Notes: generated by a model not told the origin, from the letters alone. Positions 24,876-33,462 are shown, counted from the stretch's first letter. The stretch is DNA of 64,000 nucleotides from Erysipelotrichaceae bacterium (GCA_017550145.1 JAFZQG010000004.1:248001-312000), one strand, 5' to 3'. A program made the numbers and translations.

Positions 24876-26036
24876 ATGAACAGTACTTTTGAAAACAATG
24901 TCCTGACTATCTATCCGGAAGGCAATATCGATACGACCAATGCGGAAGAAGTAGGCAAGGAATTTGAGGAGATCAGAGCTGCCCATCCAGAGGGAGCGGT
25001 CGTTCTGGATATGGATAATCTTAAATACATTTCCAGTGCGGGCTTGAGACAGATCCTGAAGTTCAAGAAGAGAGAAAAAGAGTTTTCGATCATCAACTGT
25101 TCATCGGAAATCTATGAAATCTTTGAGATCACCGGTTTTGCGGAAATGATGGATGTCAGAAAAGGATACCGTCATGTGTCCGTTGATGGCTGTGAAGTAA
25201 TCGGCGAAGGTTCCAACGGTGTCGTTTACCGTCTCAATCCGGATACGATCATCAAGGTCTACAAGAACAACGATGCGTTGGAAGACATCAAGCGTGAAAG
25301 AGAACTGGCCAAGACCGCTCTGGTCTTAGGTGTCAATACAGCTATTCCGTTTGATGTAGTCAAGGTCGGAGATAAATACGGTTCCGTCTTTGAACTGTTA
25401 AGTGCGAAATCACTGACCAAGCTGATCATTCAGGATCCGGAAAACAAGGAAAAGTATGTGAAGGTCTTTGCGGATATGCTGAAGGAGATTCACGGTACGG
25501 AAGTAAAGCCTGGTATCCTGCCTTCAGGTAAACAGACGGCTTTAGGCTGGGCTGAATGGTTAAAAGACTATTTACCGGAAGAGACTTATACAAAGCTTCA
25601 CAAACTGATCGAGGATGTCCCTGAAAGCAATCATATGCTTCACGGTGACTACCATACCAGCAACGTTCACTATGCCAACAACGAAGCTATCCTGATCGAT
25701 ATGGATACTCTGGCTACAGGTAATCCGATCTTCGAATTCGCTTCGATCTATCTGGCATATAAAGGCTATGGTGAACTGGATCACGCTGCCGTCGAAAAAT
25801 TCCTGAAGATCGACTGGGATACAGCTGATTATGTATTGAATAAACTTGTGGATCTCTATTTTGAAGACAAAGATGATGATTATAAGAAAGAGGTTATGGA
25901 GAAAGCCAGAGTCATCGGCTATACCAGAGCTTTAAGACGTACGATCAAGCGTACACCTGATCAGACCGAACTGATCGATTACTATAAGAAGCAGCTGATC
26001 GAGTGCGTAGATAAAGTCGATTCACTCGCTGTCTAA
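24876..26036 (+). CDS. STAS domain fused to an aminoglycoside phosphotransferase-like kinase
   Basis: A 386-residue fusion. Residues 1-98 are a STAS domain with the same spacing as the free one (SSAG at 53-56). Residues about 105-386 are an APH/choline-kinase-like domain: Gly-rich loop GEGSNGVVYRL (110-120), Lys127 in IIKVYK, catalytic HGDYHTSN (256-263) and metal-binding DMD (275-277). The pattern fits the APH family model TIGR02172, whose substrates are unknown. The fusion suggests either a kinase whose activity is gated by the RsbW-like neighbour or a kinase acting on STAS proteins. It is 22 bp downstream of the anti-sigma gene, with GAGGAG upstream, and ends at a terminator. Confidence 0.88.
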   Translation: MNSTFENNVLTIYPEGNIDTTNAEEVGKEFEEIRAAHPEGAVVLDMDNLKYISSAGLRQILKFKKREKEFSIINCSSEIYEIFEITGFAEMMDVRKGYRHVSVDGCEVIGEGSNGVVYRLNPDTIIKVYKNNDALEDIKRERELAKTALVLGVNTAIPFDVVKVGDKYGSVFELLSAKSLTKLIIQDPENKEKYVKVFADMLKEIHGTEVKPGILPSGKQTALGWAEWLKDYLPEETYTKLHKLIEDVPESNHMLHGDYHTSNVHYANNEAILIDMDTLATGNPIFEFASIYLAYKGYGELDHAAVEKFLKIDWDTADYVLNKLVDLYFEDKDDDYKKEVMEKARVIGYTRALRRTIKRTPDQTELIDYYKKQLIECVDKVDSLAV

Positions 26037-26040
26037 AAAC

Positions 26041-26065
26041 AACCGTCAGAAATGACGGTTTTTAT
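26041..26065 (+). terminator. terminator after the STAS-kinase gene
   Basis: AACCGTCA-GAAA-TGACGGTT, an 8-bp stem closed by a GAAA tetraloop, followed by TTTAT. Confidence 0.88.
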
Positions 26066-26124
26066 ATGGTCTATAATAGAAAACGAAAGATGTACATATA
26101 ATCATAAATCCGGGAGGACACAAT

Positions 26125-28323
26125 ATGAGACAGGTATTTCCGTTTAACGACTGGTACTACAAGGATTCTTTTAGTAATGACGATCTGAAAAACGAAAGTT
26201 TTAAAGACTTTAAAAAAGTCACAATACCTCATACCAATAAAGAGATCCCTTTCAACTATTTCGATGAAAAGGAAACCATGTTTATATCATGTTACAGAAA
26301 GAAGATCATATTTAAACCGGAATGGAAAGATAGAAGAATATTTATTAAATTTTATGGTGTTTCCAGTGTTGCGGATGTCTATCTTAACGGAAAACACCTG
26401 GGCTGTCATAAGGGTGCCTACACGGCTTTTGAATACGAACTTACCGGATATCTGCATAAAGATAAGGATAATATCATAACAGTCAAAGTTGATTCAACAG
26501 AAAGAAATGACGTTCCGCCTTTCGGTCATCTGATCGATTATCTGTGCTATGGGGGTATCTACAGAGATGTCGAACTAATCGTGAGTGATGATATCTATAT
26601 CAGGGATATGCATCTTACACCGCTGGATGTCTTAAAAGAGAATAAGAAACTTGCGGTTAAGCTGTATCTGGATTCACTGCAGGCCGTTAAGAATGCACAA
26701 GTAAATATTTTATTCAACAAAGAAAACAGATCTTTTATTGCCGATGTGAAAAAAGGCAAGAATACTGTGGAATTTGAACTGGATGATCTGAAAGCTGATT
26801 TATGGAGTATCGATAATCCGGTTCTGTATGAAGTGGAAGTTGAACTTAACGGAAATATAATTAAAGATAAAACAGGATTCAGGACTGTAAAATTCCTGCC
26901 TGACGGTTTCTATCTGAACGAAGAGAAAATAAAACTCTGCGGTCTTAACCGCCATCAGTCATATCCTTATGTCGGATATGCGATGCCAAAAAGAGCTCAG
27001 GAAAAGGATGCGGAGATCCTAAATGATCTGGGAATTAATATTGTCAGAACCAGTCATTATCCGCAATCCAGATATTTTCTGAACCGCTGTGATGAATTGG
27101 GTTTACTGGTTTTTGAAGAAATACCGGGCTGGCAGTATATCGGTGATGAGAAGTGGAAGAAACTGGCGCTTAAGAATGTGGAAGACATGATCAATGAAGG
27201 CTACAATCATCCTTCGATCATCTTATGGGGTGTCAGAATCAATGAATCGGATAATGATTTTGATTTTTATGAAGAAACAAACAGAATAGCTCATGAGCTG
27301 GATAAGACCAGGCCAACCGGCGGGGTCAAGTATATGGAGAAAGCCGATTTCCAGGAAGATGTCTATGTGATGAATGAATTCGAGTTAGGCAAACGCGAGA
27401 GAAAGCATATCGATCAGAATATGGCAACCGGTCTCGATCATGATGTGCCGTTTCTGATTTCGGAGTTTGTCGGAGCCTGGCATCCGACCAAACGCTATGA
27501 TACTTCTGCCGTCAGGGCGGATCAGGCTTTAAGACATGCGTACGGACATGATGAAAGCATGCTGGATGACAGACTATGCGGGGCCATTGCCTGGTGTGCT
27601 TTTGACTACAATACCCATTATCAGTTCGGTCCGGGTGATCGGGTCTGTTACCATGGTATCTTTGATATGTTCAGAATACCGAAGAAGTATGCGACAGCGG
27701 TCTATGAAAGCCAGCTTGATCCGCATGTAAAACCGGTACTGGAACCGGCAATCGTCTGGTCAAACGGCGATATTGATGAATGCGGCTTCTTGCCGATGTA
27801 TATCTTCTCCAACTGTGACTATGTGGAATTCTATTTCGGAGACAAGATGGGAAGAAGACTCTATCCGTATAAGAGACTCTTTGCCGGACTCAAACATGCC
27901 CCGATGTATCTGGACAGAGTAGACAGAGAAGTATATAACCGCTGGGATTGGCTGGATGCGTCCTTTGTGGGTTATGTGGACGGTAAGGAAGTTATCAGGA
28001 AGAAATATGCCAAGGATCCGATGCCAAAGAAACTGAGGATTACACCTGATGATCTGAAACTTTGCGCAAGAAAAAAAGAAGAAGCCTATGATGTGACCAG
28101 AGTCGTATTTGAAGCACTTGATCAGTATGGGAATGTCCTGGATTACATGTTTGACTGGATTGAGATAAAAGTCGAGGGTGGCGAACTGATTGGTCCTGAT
28201 AAGACAAATCTGCAGGGCGGCTGTCTGGCAGCCTGGGTAAAGGCCGATAAGAAAGGCGTTATAAAAATCAGTGCCAGAACAGCTAAACTGAAATCGGATA
28301 CGGTTAAGATAAAGGTCGAATAA
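26125..28323 (+). CDS. glycoside hydrolase family 2 (beta-galactosidase/beta-glucuronidase-like)
   Basis: A 732-residue GH2 enzyme. The N-terminal sugar-binding domain (FYGVSSVADVYLNGKHLGCHKGAYTAFE), an immunoglobulin-like domain and the TIM barrel are in the standard order. NIVRTSHYPQ is the barrel start motif; Asn373-Glu374 in WGVRINESD is the acid/base and Glu447 in FLISEFVGAW the nucleophile. The acid/base region is atypical (usual form W-S-L-G-N-E). No signal peptide is present, so it acts on imported sugars. The gene has its own GGGAGGA site and terminator. GH2 is secure; galactoside versus glucuronide specificity cannot be decided here. Confidence 0.9.
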   Translation: MRQVFPFNDWYYKDSFSNDDLKNESFKDFKKVTIPHTNKEIPFNYFDEKETMFISCYRKKIIFKPEWKDRRIFIKFYGVSSVADVYLNGKHLGCHKGAYTAFEYELTGYLHKDKDNIITVKVDSTERNDVPPFGHLIDYLCYGGIYRDVELIVSDDIYIRDMHLTPLDVLKENKKLAVKLYLDSLQAVKNAQVNILFNKENRSFIADVKKGKNTVEFELDDLKADLWSIDNPVLYEVEVELNGNIIKDKTGFRTVKFLPDGFYLNEEKIKLCGLNRHQSYPYVGYAMPKRAQEKDAEILNDLGINIVRTSHYPQSRYFLNRCDELGLLVFEEIPGWQYIGDEKWKKLALKNVEDMINEGYNHPSIILWGVRINESDNDFDFYEETNRIAHELDKTRPTGGVKYMEKADFQEDVYVMNEFELGKRERKHIDQNMATGLDHDVPFLISEFVGAWHPTKRYDTSAVRADQALRHAYGHDESMLDDRLCGAIAWCAFDYNTHYQFGPGDRVCYHGIFDMFRIPKKYATAVYESQLDPHVKPVLEPAIVWSNGDIDECGFLPMYIFSNCDYVEFYFGDKMGRRLYPYKRLFAGLKHAPMYLDRVDREVYNRWDWLDASFVGYVDGKEVIRKKYAKDPMPKKLRITPDDLKLCARKKEEAYDVTRVVFEALDQYGNVLDYMFDWIEIKVEGGELIGPDKTNLQGGCLAAWVKADKKGVIKISARTAKLKSDTVKIKVE

Positions 28324-28327
28324 GAAG

Positions 28328-28356
28328 AAAAGATCGTTTCTCAGAAACGATCTTTT
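28328..28356. terminator. bidirectional terminator between GH2 and the SGNH gene
   Basis: AAAAGATCGTTT and AAACGATCTTTT, a 12-bp stem with a short loop, lie between convergent genes and overlap the end of the minus-strand gene. Confidence 0.85.
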
Positions 28357-28940
28357 ATATAATTCAATGCCTTGTCTTTTATTATCCGATGACCTGTGTG
28401 ATCGGGATGAAGTCCGTCATACAGCCCATCTATTTCATCAAATAAAGGAATATAATCAACATTATTCTCTTCAGCAACTTTTCGAAGGATCTCGTCATAT
28501 TTGCGGATCTCTTCGTTACGGTAACTGATTTTACTATCCCATGGGATAGGTGTGACTTTGGTCTCATCTACTTTACTCAGGCCTAAGAAGAGTATTCTGT
28601 CTGTATATGCTCTGGCTTGTTTTATTAATGAGATTATATTGTCTTTAAACTGTTCAACGGGTATGACGTTATGGTCTTCGAATATCTGGGTATCATTGAT
28701 TCCGATACCGAAGATGATGATATTTCTGAAACCTTTATGATGAATATCCATTTCATGCTTGAAACGTCTCAAGAGATCTTCGCTGTTATCTCCGGGAATA
28801 CCCATGGAATAGACGCGGTAGAAATAATCCGTTTCTTTAAACAGATCCACTTTCAGCTGATTCGTCCAGCCGCCTGTTAGATCATCGCCTTCACCATAGA
28901 CGATACTGTCACCTGCTACATAGATATCTATTTCTTCCAT
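28341..28940 (-). CDS. SGNH/GDSL-type hydrolase
   Basis: A 199-residue esterase-type protein with block I IYVAGDSIVYGEG (Ser nucleophile), block III IFGIGINDTQ (Asn) and block V LYDGLHPDHTGHRI (Asp/His). No signal peptide. Its ATG overlaps the TAA of the upstream TudS-like gene by one base, so they form an operon. The natural ester substrate is unknown. It differs from the SGNH protein at 12901 in length and block contexts. Confidence 0.88.
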   Translation of the reverse strand: MEEIDIYVAGDSIVYGEGDDLTGGWTNQLKVDLFKETDYFYRVYSMGIPGDNSEDLLRRFKHEMDIHHKGFRNIIIFGIGINDTQIFEDHNVIPVEQFKDNIISLIKQARAYTDRILFLGLSKVDETKVTPIPWDSKISYRNEEIRKYDEILRKVAEENNVDYIPLFDEIDGLYDGLHPDHTGHRIIKDKALNYIKDRF

Positions 28941-29500
28941 TACTTAATGTTGTCTAAAAGAGACATGCATTTATCCGGTTCGTTCGCATAGAGTTCAACG
29001 ACCGGAATATCGATGCCGTTTTCTTTTAATAATGTCTTTAGTTCATCGATAAAGATGCCAGGTTTATTGGCCAAGGAGATACCATTGAGAGTTTCTTCAA
29101 GGTCCTGCCTGCCGCCGAAGGAACCGAAGCAGTTACCGATACAGGTATGATCGACACCGCAGCTTGGGGAACCGCCGATACCAAGATAGCCTAAAACATT
29201 GTATCTGTCGGGATGAGCCTGGTATTCTTTGATTTCCATAACGATCGGATTGAGGATCTCCTTACATCTCTTTCTGAAGAAAGGATTATCAAACTGATTG
29301 GAGACATGACCCCAGCGGTTGGCACCGTATAAAGTAAATTCAGGACATGGCAACTGGACCAGCTGAACACCTTTATTGATGGCGGCGTTGAGGAATTTGA
29401 GTCTCAGATCTTCTTCGGCATTGATCTCTTCTTCATCATAAAGAATGACTTTGGATGCAACATTAAGGATACAGTGGGATACAAAGAGAATAATTTTCAA
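28940..29500 (-). CDS. TudS-related putative desulfidase (CD3072-type), TTG start
   Basis: A 186-residue protein with conserved cysteines: FVSHCILN near the N-terminus, QLPCPEFTLYGANRWGH, and PSCGVDHTCIGNCFG. This set resembles the TudS (thiouracil desulfidase) branch of DUF523-like proteins, where three Cys coordinate a [4Fe-4S] cluster that removes sulfur from thionucleobases or related compounds. The start codon is TTG at 29498-29500, preceded by GGAGGTC. It is divergent from the DeoR regulator. Proximity to nucleoside catabolism makes a modified-base salvage role attractive, but this is inference. Confidence 0.8.
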   Translation of the reverse strand: MKIILFVSHCILNVASKVILYDEEEINAEEDLRLKFLNAAINKGVQLVQLPCPEFTLYGANRWGHVSNQFDNPFFRKRCKEILNPIVMEIKEYQAHPDRYNVLGYLGIGGSPSCGVDHTCIGNCFGSFGGRQDLEETLNGISLANKPGIFIDELKTLLKENGIDIPVVELYANEPDKCMSLLDNIK

Positions 29501-29557
29501 AATTATGACCTCCGTTAATTGACTTTCCTACAATATCATTCTACTATATAAGTAAGG

Positions 29558-29581
29558 TATAATTTTAACAAAAAGTTAAAA
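29558..29581 (+). promoter_or_regulatory. promoter -10 and candidate autoregulatory operator of the DeoR gene
   Basis: TATAAT (29558-29563) runs directly into the inverted repeat TTTTAAC-AAAAA-GTTAAAA (29563-29581), which would cover the start of transcription. A related TTTAACAAAAA sequence lies upstream of the uridine phosphorylase gene at 31089. Confidence 0.65.
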
Positions 29582-29594
29582 AATACACATTATA

Positions 29595-30359
29595 ATGAAC
29601 GACGAGAGAATCAACAGAATCATTGACATTCTGGAAAAGAACGAAGGCATAGCGGTAAAAGAGCTGGCCGATTTTCTGCAGGTCTCGCAGATGACCATCA
29701 GAAGAGATATTGAAATGCTCAAGAGCAAGAATATCGTGAAGAACGTTTCCGGAGCGATCATGCTGAACAGGGATAACAATAACGCTTCGGCTTCCTATTC
29801 GCTCTTGCAGCATCTTAACGAATATTCAACCGAAAAAGAGATTATCTGCAAGAAAGCGGCATCGTTTGTGGAAGACGGAGATATCGTGTATATCGATATC
29901 GGTTCGACTGTCGCATCGATCATCGATTACTTCAACAAGAATCTCAAGATCACGGCGGTGTGCTGTACCCTGAATGCGATGACCAAACTCTACAAGAACA
30001 ATATCAACAATGTCTATATGCTTGGAGGGAAGTATCAGAGCGGCTTACAGATGTTCTATAACGAGAATAACAGGGACGATCTGAAACATATCCGGCTGAC
30101 CAAAGCCTTCATCTCGGCAGCCGGGGTTGAAGGAGACAGCGTGACCTGTGTCAATGACATCGAGGTTTCAACCAAACAGACGGCAATAAGGAACGCCGCG
30201 GAGAAATATCTGCTGGTAGACTCTTCGAAATTCGATGTGATCAAACCTTATCAGTTTGCGAAACTGGAGGACTTCGATTACATCGTTACCGATAACAAGA
30301 TATCTAAAGCGTGGCGTAAAAAGATAAAAGACTCGGGAATAAAACTGATCATAGCCTAG
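29595..30359 (+). CDS. DeoR/GlpR family transcriptional repressor
   Basis: A 254-residue regulator. The N-terminal winged helix-turn-helix is classic (RINRIIDILEKNEGIAVKELADFLQVSQMTIRRDIEML), followed by the sugar-phosphate-sensing domain (YIDIGSTVASI, MLGGKYQSG, LVDSSKFDVIKPY). DeoR-type proteins sense phosphorylated sugars; deoxyribose-5-phosphate or ribose-1-phosphate is the likely inducer given deoC and two uridine phosphorylases downstream. There is no clear SD before the ATG. deoC follows 11 bp later in the same transcript. Confidence 0.9.
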   Translation: MNDERINRIIDILEKNEGIAVKELADFLQVSQMTIRRDIEMLKSKNIVKNVSGAIMLNRDNNNASASYSLLQHLNEYSTEKEIICKKAASFVEDGDIVYIDIGSTVASIIDYFNKNLKITAVCCTLNAMTKLYKNNINNVYMLGGKYQSGLQMFYNENNRDDLKHIRLTKAFISAAGVEGDSVTCVNDIEVSTKQTAIRNAAEKYLLVDSSKFDVIKPYQFAKLEDFDYIVTDNKISKAWRKKIKDSGIKLIIA

Positions 30360-30370
30360 GAGGATAGAAA

Positions 30371-31030
30371 ATGTTTAATAAATTATTTGATCACACATTA
30401 TTGAAAGCTGAAGCGACCAGATCGCAGATCGAAAAACTGTGCAAGGAAGCCAGAGAATATGATTTCGCAACCGTCTGCGTCAATTCCTGCTATGCGGCAT
30501 ATGCCAAAGAGCTGTTGGAGGGAACTGATGTCGGAGTATGCTGTGTCGTTGGTTTCCCTCTGGGTGCCATGATCAGTGAAGCCAAGGCTTATGAAGCCAC
30601 TAAGGCAATCGAGGCCGGAGCAAGAGAGATCGATATGGTCATCAATATCGGCGCTTTAAAGGATAATGATCTGGATTATGTAACGGAAGATATCCGTAAG
30701 GTCAAGGAAGCCTGTGGTGATAATACGTTAAAAGTTATCATTGAGTGCTGTCTGCTGACTGAAGAAGAAATAGTCAAAGCCTGCGAATGTTCACTCAAGG
30801 CCAATGCGGATTTTGTCAAGACTTCGACCGGTTTCTCAAAATACGGAGCCCGCAAGGAAGATGTCGCTCTGATGAGAAAGACCGTCGGCGATAAGTGCAA
30901 GGTCAAGGCTGCCGGAGGCATCCATTCCTTAGCAGAAGTAGAGGAAATGGTTGAGGCCGGAGCTGATCGAATCGGCGCCAGCGCTTCCGTTCCTATCTAT
31001 GAGGAATATCAGGCTAAAAACAAGAGTTAA
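30371..31030 (+). CDS. deoC: deoxyribose-phosphate aldolase
   Basis: A full-length 219-residue class I aldolase. HTLLKAEAT at the start, the [12 protein letters not shown] strand (Asp88), Lys150 in DFVKTSTGF as the Schiff-base lysine, and Lys179 in KVKAAGGI are the DeoC hallmarks. It splits 2-deoxyribose-5-phosphate into glyceraldehyde-3-phosphate and acetaldehyde, the last step in using deoxynucleosides as carbon. It has an AGGAGG site and lies between the DeoR regulator and the nucleoside phosphorylases. No phosphopentomutase gene is in the window. Confidence 0.95.
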   Translation: MFNKLFDHTLLKAEATRSQIEKLCKEAREYDFATVCVNSCYAAYAKELLEGTDVGVCCVVGFPLGAMISEAKAYEATKAIEAGAREIDMVINIGALKDNDLDYVTEDIRKVKEACGDNTLKVIIECCLLTEEEIVKACECSLKANADFVKTSTGFSKYGARKEDVALMRKTVGDKCKVKAAGGIHSLAEVEEMVEAGADRIGASASVPIYEEYQAKNKS

Positions 31031-31070
31031 ATATATAAAAGAATGTTATAATAGGGTTAATGATTAAATA

Positions 31071-31107
31071 ATTACAAAATGTGATTAGTTTAACAAAAAT
31101 TTGTGAC
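31071..31107 (+). promoter_or_regulatory. candidate operator region upstream of the nucleoside operon
   Basis: Two similar sequences, TTACAAAATGTGA and TTTAACAAAAATTTGTGA, sit in tandem in the 118-bp gap after deoC. The second shares TTTAACAAAAA with the DeoR-gene operator. A TATAAT lies upstream at 31047-31052. Confidence 0.4.
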
Positions 31108-31148
31108 AATATTATCATTTATAAACAGGCCAAGTGAAGGAGAAAATC

Positions 31149-31865
31149 ATGAGTGAAGTCATGTATCACACCAAGCTGAAAGAAGGAGATATAGGCAGGT
31201 ATGTCATTCTGCCGGGCGATCCGTTTCGTACTGATCTGATCGCATCCTATCTTGATGATGCCCAGAAAATAGCGGAGAACAGAGAACACCGTTCCTGGAC
31301 CGGTTACCTTGATGGTGAAAAGGTTTCGGTCGTTTCAACAGGTATGGGCTGTCCGTCAACGGCGATCTGTGTCGAAGAACTGATGAAAATCGGTGCCGAT
31401 ACTTTTATCAGACTGGGAACAGCCGGCAGAGTCTGCGATGATGCGTTTGATCAGGAACTGATCGGTGTCATCAATACCGCAGCTGTCAGAGATGAAGGAA
31501 CTTCGGTACAGTATATCCCGATCGAGTATCCGGCGATTGCGGACAGACATGTTGTCGATGCATTGTCGGCAGCCGCTAAGAAACTCGGCTACAAGTTCGG
31601 TGAAGGCATTACCCAGTCCAAGGATTCCTTCTTCGGTCAGCATGAACCGGAGAATATGCCTGCCGAGGCAAGACTTAAAGAGAGATGGGAAGCCTGGAGA
31701 AGAGGCAATGTCATGACTTCCGAAATGGAGGCATCCACACTGTTTGTCTTGTCTTCGATCAGAGGCAAGAGAGCCGGTGCGATCATGAACTTCATCGATA
31801 TGGATAAGACTATCGAAGTAACCAGAGAAGCAATCAGGATCCTGATTGCACAGGACAAAATGTAG
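31149..31865 (+). CDS. udp: uridine phosphorylase (first of two tandem copies)
   Basis: A 238-residue nucleoside phosphorylase. ILPGDPFRTDLIA holds the phosphate-binding Gly/Asp/Arg, EHRSWTGYLDG and STGMGCPSTAICVEELM match uridine phosphorylases, and TSEMEASTLF contacts ribose. It would convert uridine or deoxyuridine to uracil and (deoxy)ribose-1-phosphate. A GTG lies in frame 15 bases upstream, but AAGGAG is between them, so the ATG at 31149 is the start. The neighbouring paralogue is very similar through most of its length, a tandem duplication that has diverged mainly after the GTAG motif. Confidence 0.9.
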   Translation: MSEVMYHTKLKEGDIGRYVILPGDPFRTDLIASYLDDAQKIAENREHRSWTGYLDGEKVSVVSTGMGCPSTAICVEELMKIGADTFIRLGTAGRVCDDAFDQELIGVINTAAVRDEGTSVQYIPIEYPAIADRHVVDALSAAAKKLGYKFGEGITQSKDSFFGQHEPENMPAEARLKERWEAWRRGNVMTSEMEASTLFVLSSIRGKRAGAIMNFIDMDKTIEVTREAIRILIAQDKM

Positions 31866-31873
31866 GAGGAAAC

Positions 31874-32611
31874 ATGCCGATCTTAACACCTGATGGTAAA
31901 CAGTACCATACTCAATTAAAAGAAGGCGATATCGGTCGCTATGTGTTTTTACCGGGTGATCCGTTCCGTACGGATCTGATCGCTTCCTTCCTGGATGATG
32001 CCAAGCTGATGGCTCATCACCGTGAACACCGTTCCTGGACCGGTTATCTGGATGGTGAAAAAGTGTCTGTTGTCTCAACCGGCATGGGCTGTCCTTCAAC
32101 GGCGATATGTCTGGAAGAACTGATCAAAATCGGCGGTGATACCTTCATCCGTATCGGCACGGCCGGTCCGGTCAAGGATCCCGATGACTGCAATAAATAT
32201 GACGGCGTTATCTGTACGGGTGCTGTCAGAGATGAGGGAACGACGATCCATTACATTCCGATCGAATATCCGGCGGTAGCGGATCGATACGTTGTCGACT
32301 GTCTGGCCAGAGCAGCCAAGGCTCATGGCCGCAACTATCTTGAAGGCTTTACCCATTCCAAGGATTCCTTCTTCTGTGAAGTCGATCCGGATTGCGCTCC
32401 ACTTGGAGACTTATGGAAGATCAGATGGAAGGCCTGGCAGAAAGGTAATGTCGCCTGTTCCGAAATGGAGGCTGCAGCACTGTTTGTCATCTCCAGTATC
32501 AGAAAGAAGAGAGCCAGCGCCATCATGAACTGGGGCGATATGGATGAAACGATCCGGATTGCCTGCGATGCCGTAAGAATAATGATTAAAGAAGACAAGG
32601 AGAAAAGATGA
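31874..32611 (+). CDS. uridine phosphorylase paralogue (second tandem copy)
   Basis: A 245-residue paralogue of the preceding gene with the same key motifs (FLPGDPFRTDLIASF, STGMGCPSTAIC, CSEMEAAALFV). Differences cluster in the segment after GTAG (PVKDPDDCNKYDGV) and in the loop around SFFCEVDPDCAPLG, which lies near the base-binding region in this family, so the two may prefer different nucleosides, for example uridine and deoxyuridine or thymidine. Its stop overlaps the start of the ECF ATPase gene (ATGA), tying catabolism to uptake. Confidence 0.88.
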   Translation: MPILTPDGKQYHTQLKEGDIGRYVFLPGDPFRTDLIASFLDDAKLMAHHREHRSWTGYLDGEKVSVVSTGMGCPSTAICLEELIKIGGDTFIRIGTAGPVKDPDDCNKYDGVICTGAVRDEGTTIHYIPIEYPAVADRYVVDCLARAAKAHGRNYLEGFTHSKDSFFCEVDPDCAPLGDLWKIRWKAWQKGNVACSEMEAAALFVISSIRKKRASAIMNWGDMDETIRIACDAVRIMIKEDKEKR

Positions 32612-33462
32612 GTAAGCCAATTATTGAATTAAAGAATTTCAGCTATCGTTATACTCATGACAGCCCGATCGTGCTGAAGAACATTACTTTCACGATCAAC
32701 GAAGGGGACTTTGTCGGTATCATCGGCTGCAACAAAGCCGGAAAATCCACACTGTGCAAATCCATCGTCGGTATTCTGCCTTTCGTTGCCGGAGGCGAAT
32801 GGGACGGTGAAGTTATAGTTGACGGCAAGAGCCTGAATGAAACAAAGGGTGAAGGAGTTACCGATGTTATCGGTATCGTCTTCCAGGATGCGGAAAGCCA
32901 GTTCACTCAGTCGACTGTCGAAGATGAGATCGCCTTTGCAATGTGCAACTTCGGCTATGATCGCGAACTGATGAGAGAAAGAGTAAGATTCGCCGCTACC
33001 GAGTGTGATATCTATGATCTGCTCGGCCGTTCGCCATATGATCTTTCCGGTGGACAGCAGCAGCGTCTGGCCGTTGCCTGTATCCTTGCCTTACAGCCGC
33101 GCGTCGTCATCCTTGATGAATCGACCAGCCAGCTGGACCCGTTAGGCAGAGACAATATCTTCAAGCTGGTTTCCAAGCTTCATGAGATGGGCAAGACCGT
33201 CATCATGGTCGACCATAATATCGAAAAGATTGCGGACTCTGCGGATAAGGTTCTCGTCTTGCACGATGGCGAAGTTGTCATGTTTGATGAGAAGCATAAA
33301 GTCTTCTCCAACAAGCAGCTGCTCAACGAACACTTCGTCAGACTTCCTCAGGTTGCGGATGCGGCCATTGATCTGAGCAAGAGTTTCAAGGGCAAGGGTG
33401 ATATTCCTATTACCCTGGAAGAAGCCGAAAAATACTTCGGTGCATTGAAGAGAGGTGCTTAA
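32608..33462 (+). CDS. ECF transporter ATPase, first subunit (EcfA-type)
   Basis: A 284-residue ATPase of an energy-coupling factor transporter. Walker A is IIGCNKAGKST (slightly atypical for the usual GxNGxGKST), the Q-loop is FQDAESQF, the signature LSGGQQQRLAVACILALQP, and Walker B VVILDESTSQLDP. ECF ATPases work as a heterodimer; the second subunit follows with no gap. Its start overlaps the second uridine phosphorylase stop. Placement in a nucleoside operon with its own S and T genes points to a dedicated (group I) ECF system. Confidence 0.92.
   Translation: MSKPIIELKNFSYRYTHDSPIVLKNITFTINEGDFVGIIGCNKAGKSTLCKSIVGILPFVAGGEWDGEVIVDGKSLNETKGEGVTDVIGIVFQDAESQFTQSTVEDEIAFAMCNFGYDRELMRERVRFAATECDIYDLLGRSPYDLSGGQQQRLAVACILALQPRVVILDESTSQLDPLGRDNIFKLVSKLHEMGKTVIMVDHNIEKIADSADKVLVLHDGEVVMFDEKHKVFSNKQLLNEHFVRLPQVADAAIDLSKSFKGKGDIPITLEEAEKYFGALKRGA

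Noticed and set aside
31356-32099. Long open frame on the minus strand across the two uridine phosphorylases
   Set aside because: It mirrors two well-supported enzymes, has no SD or family motifs, and its composition (His/Arg/Ser-rich) is typical of an antisense shadow.
31149-32611. Single frameshifted or artefactually duplicated uridine phosphorylase
   Set aside because: Both copies are full length with their own starts and intact motifs, and they differ throughout at the nucleotide level, so this is a true tandem pair.
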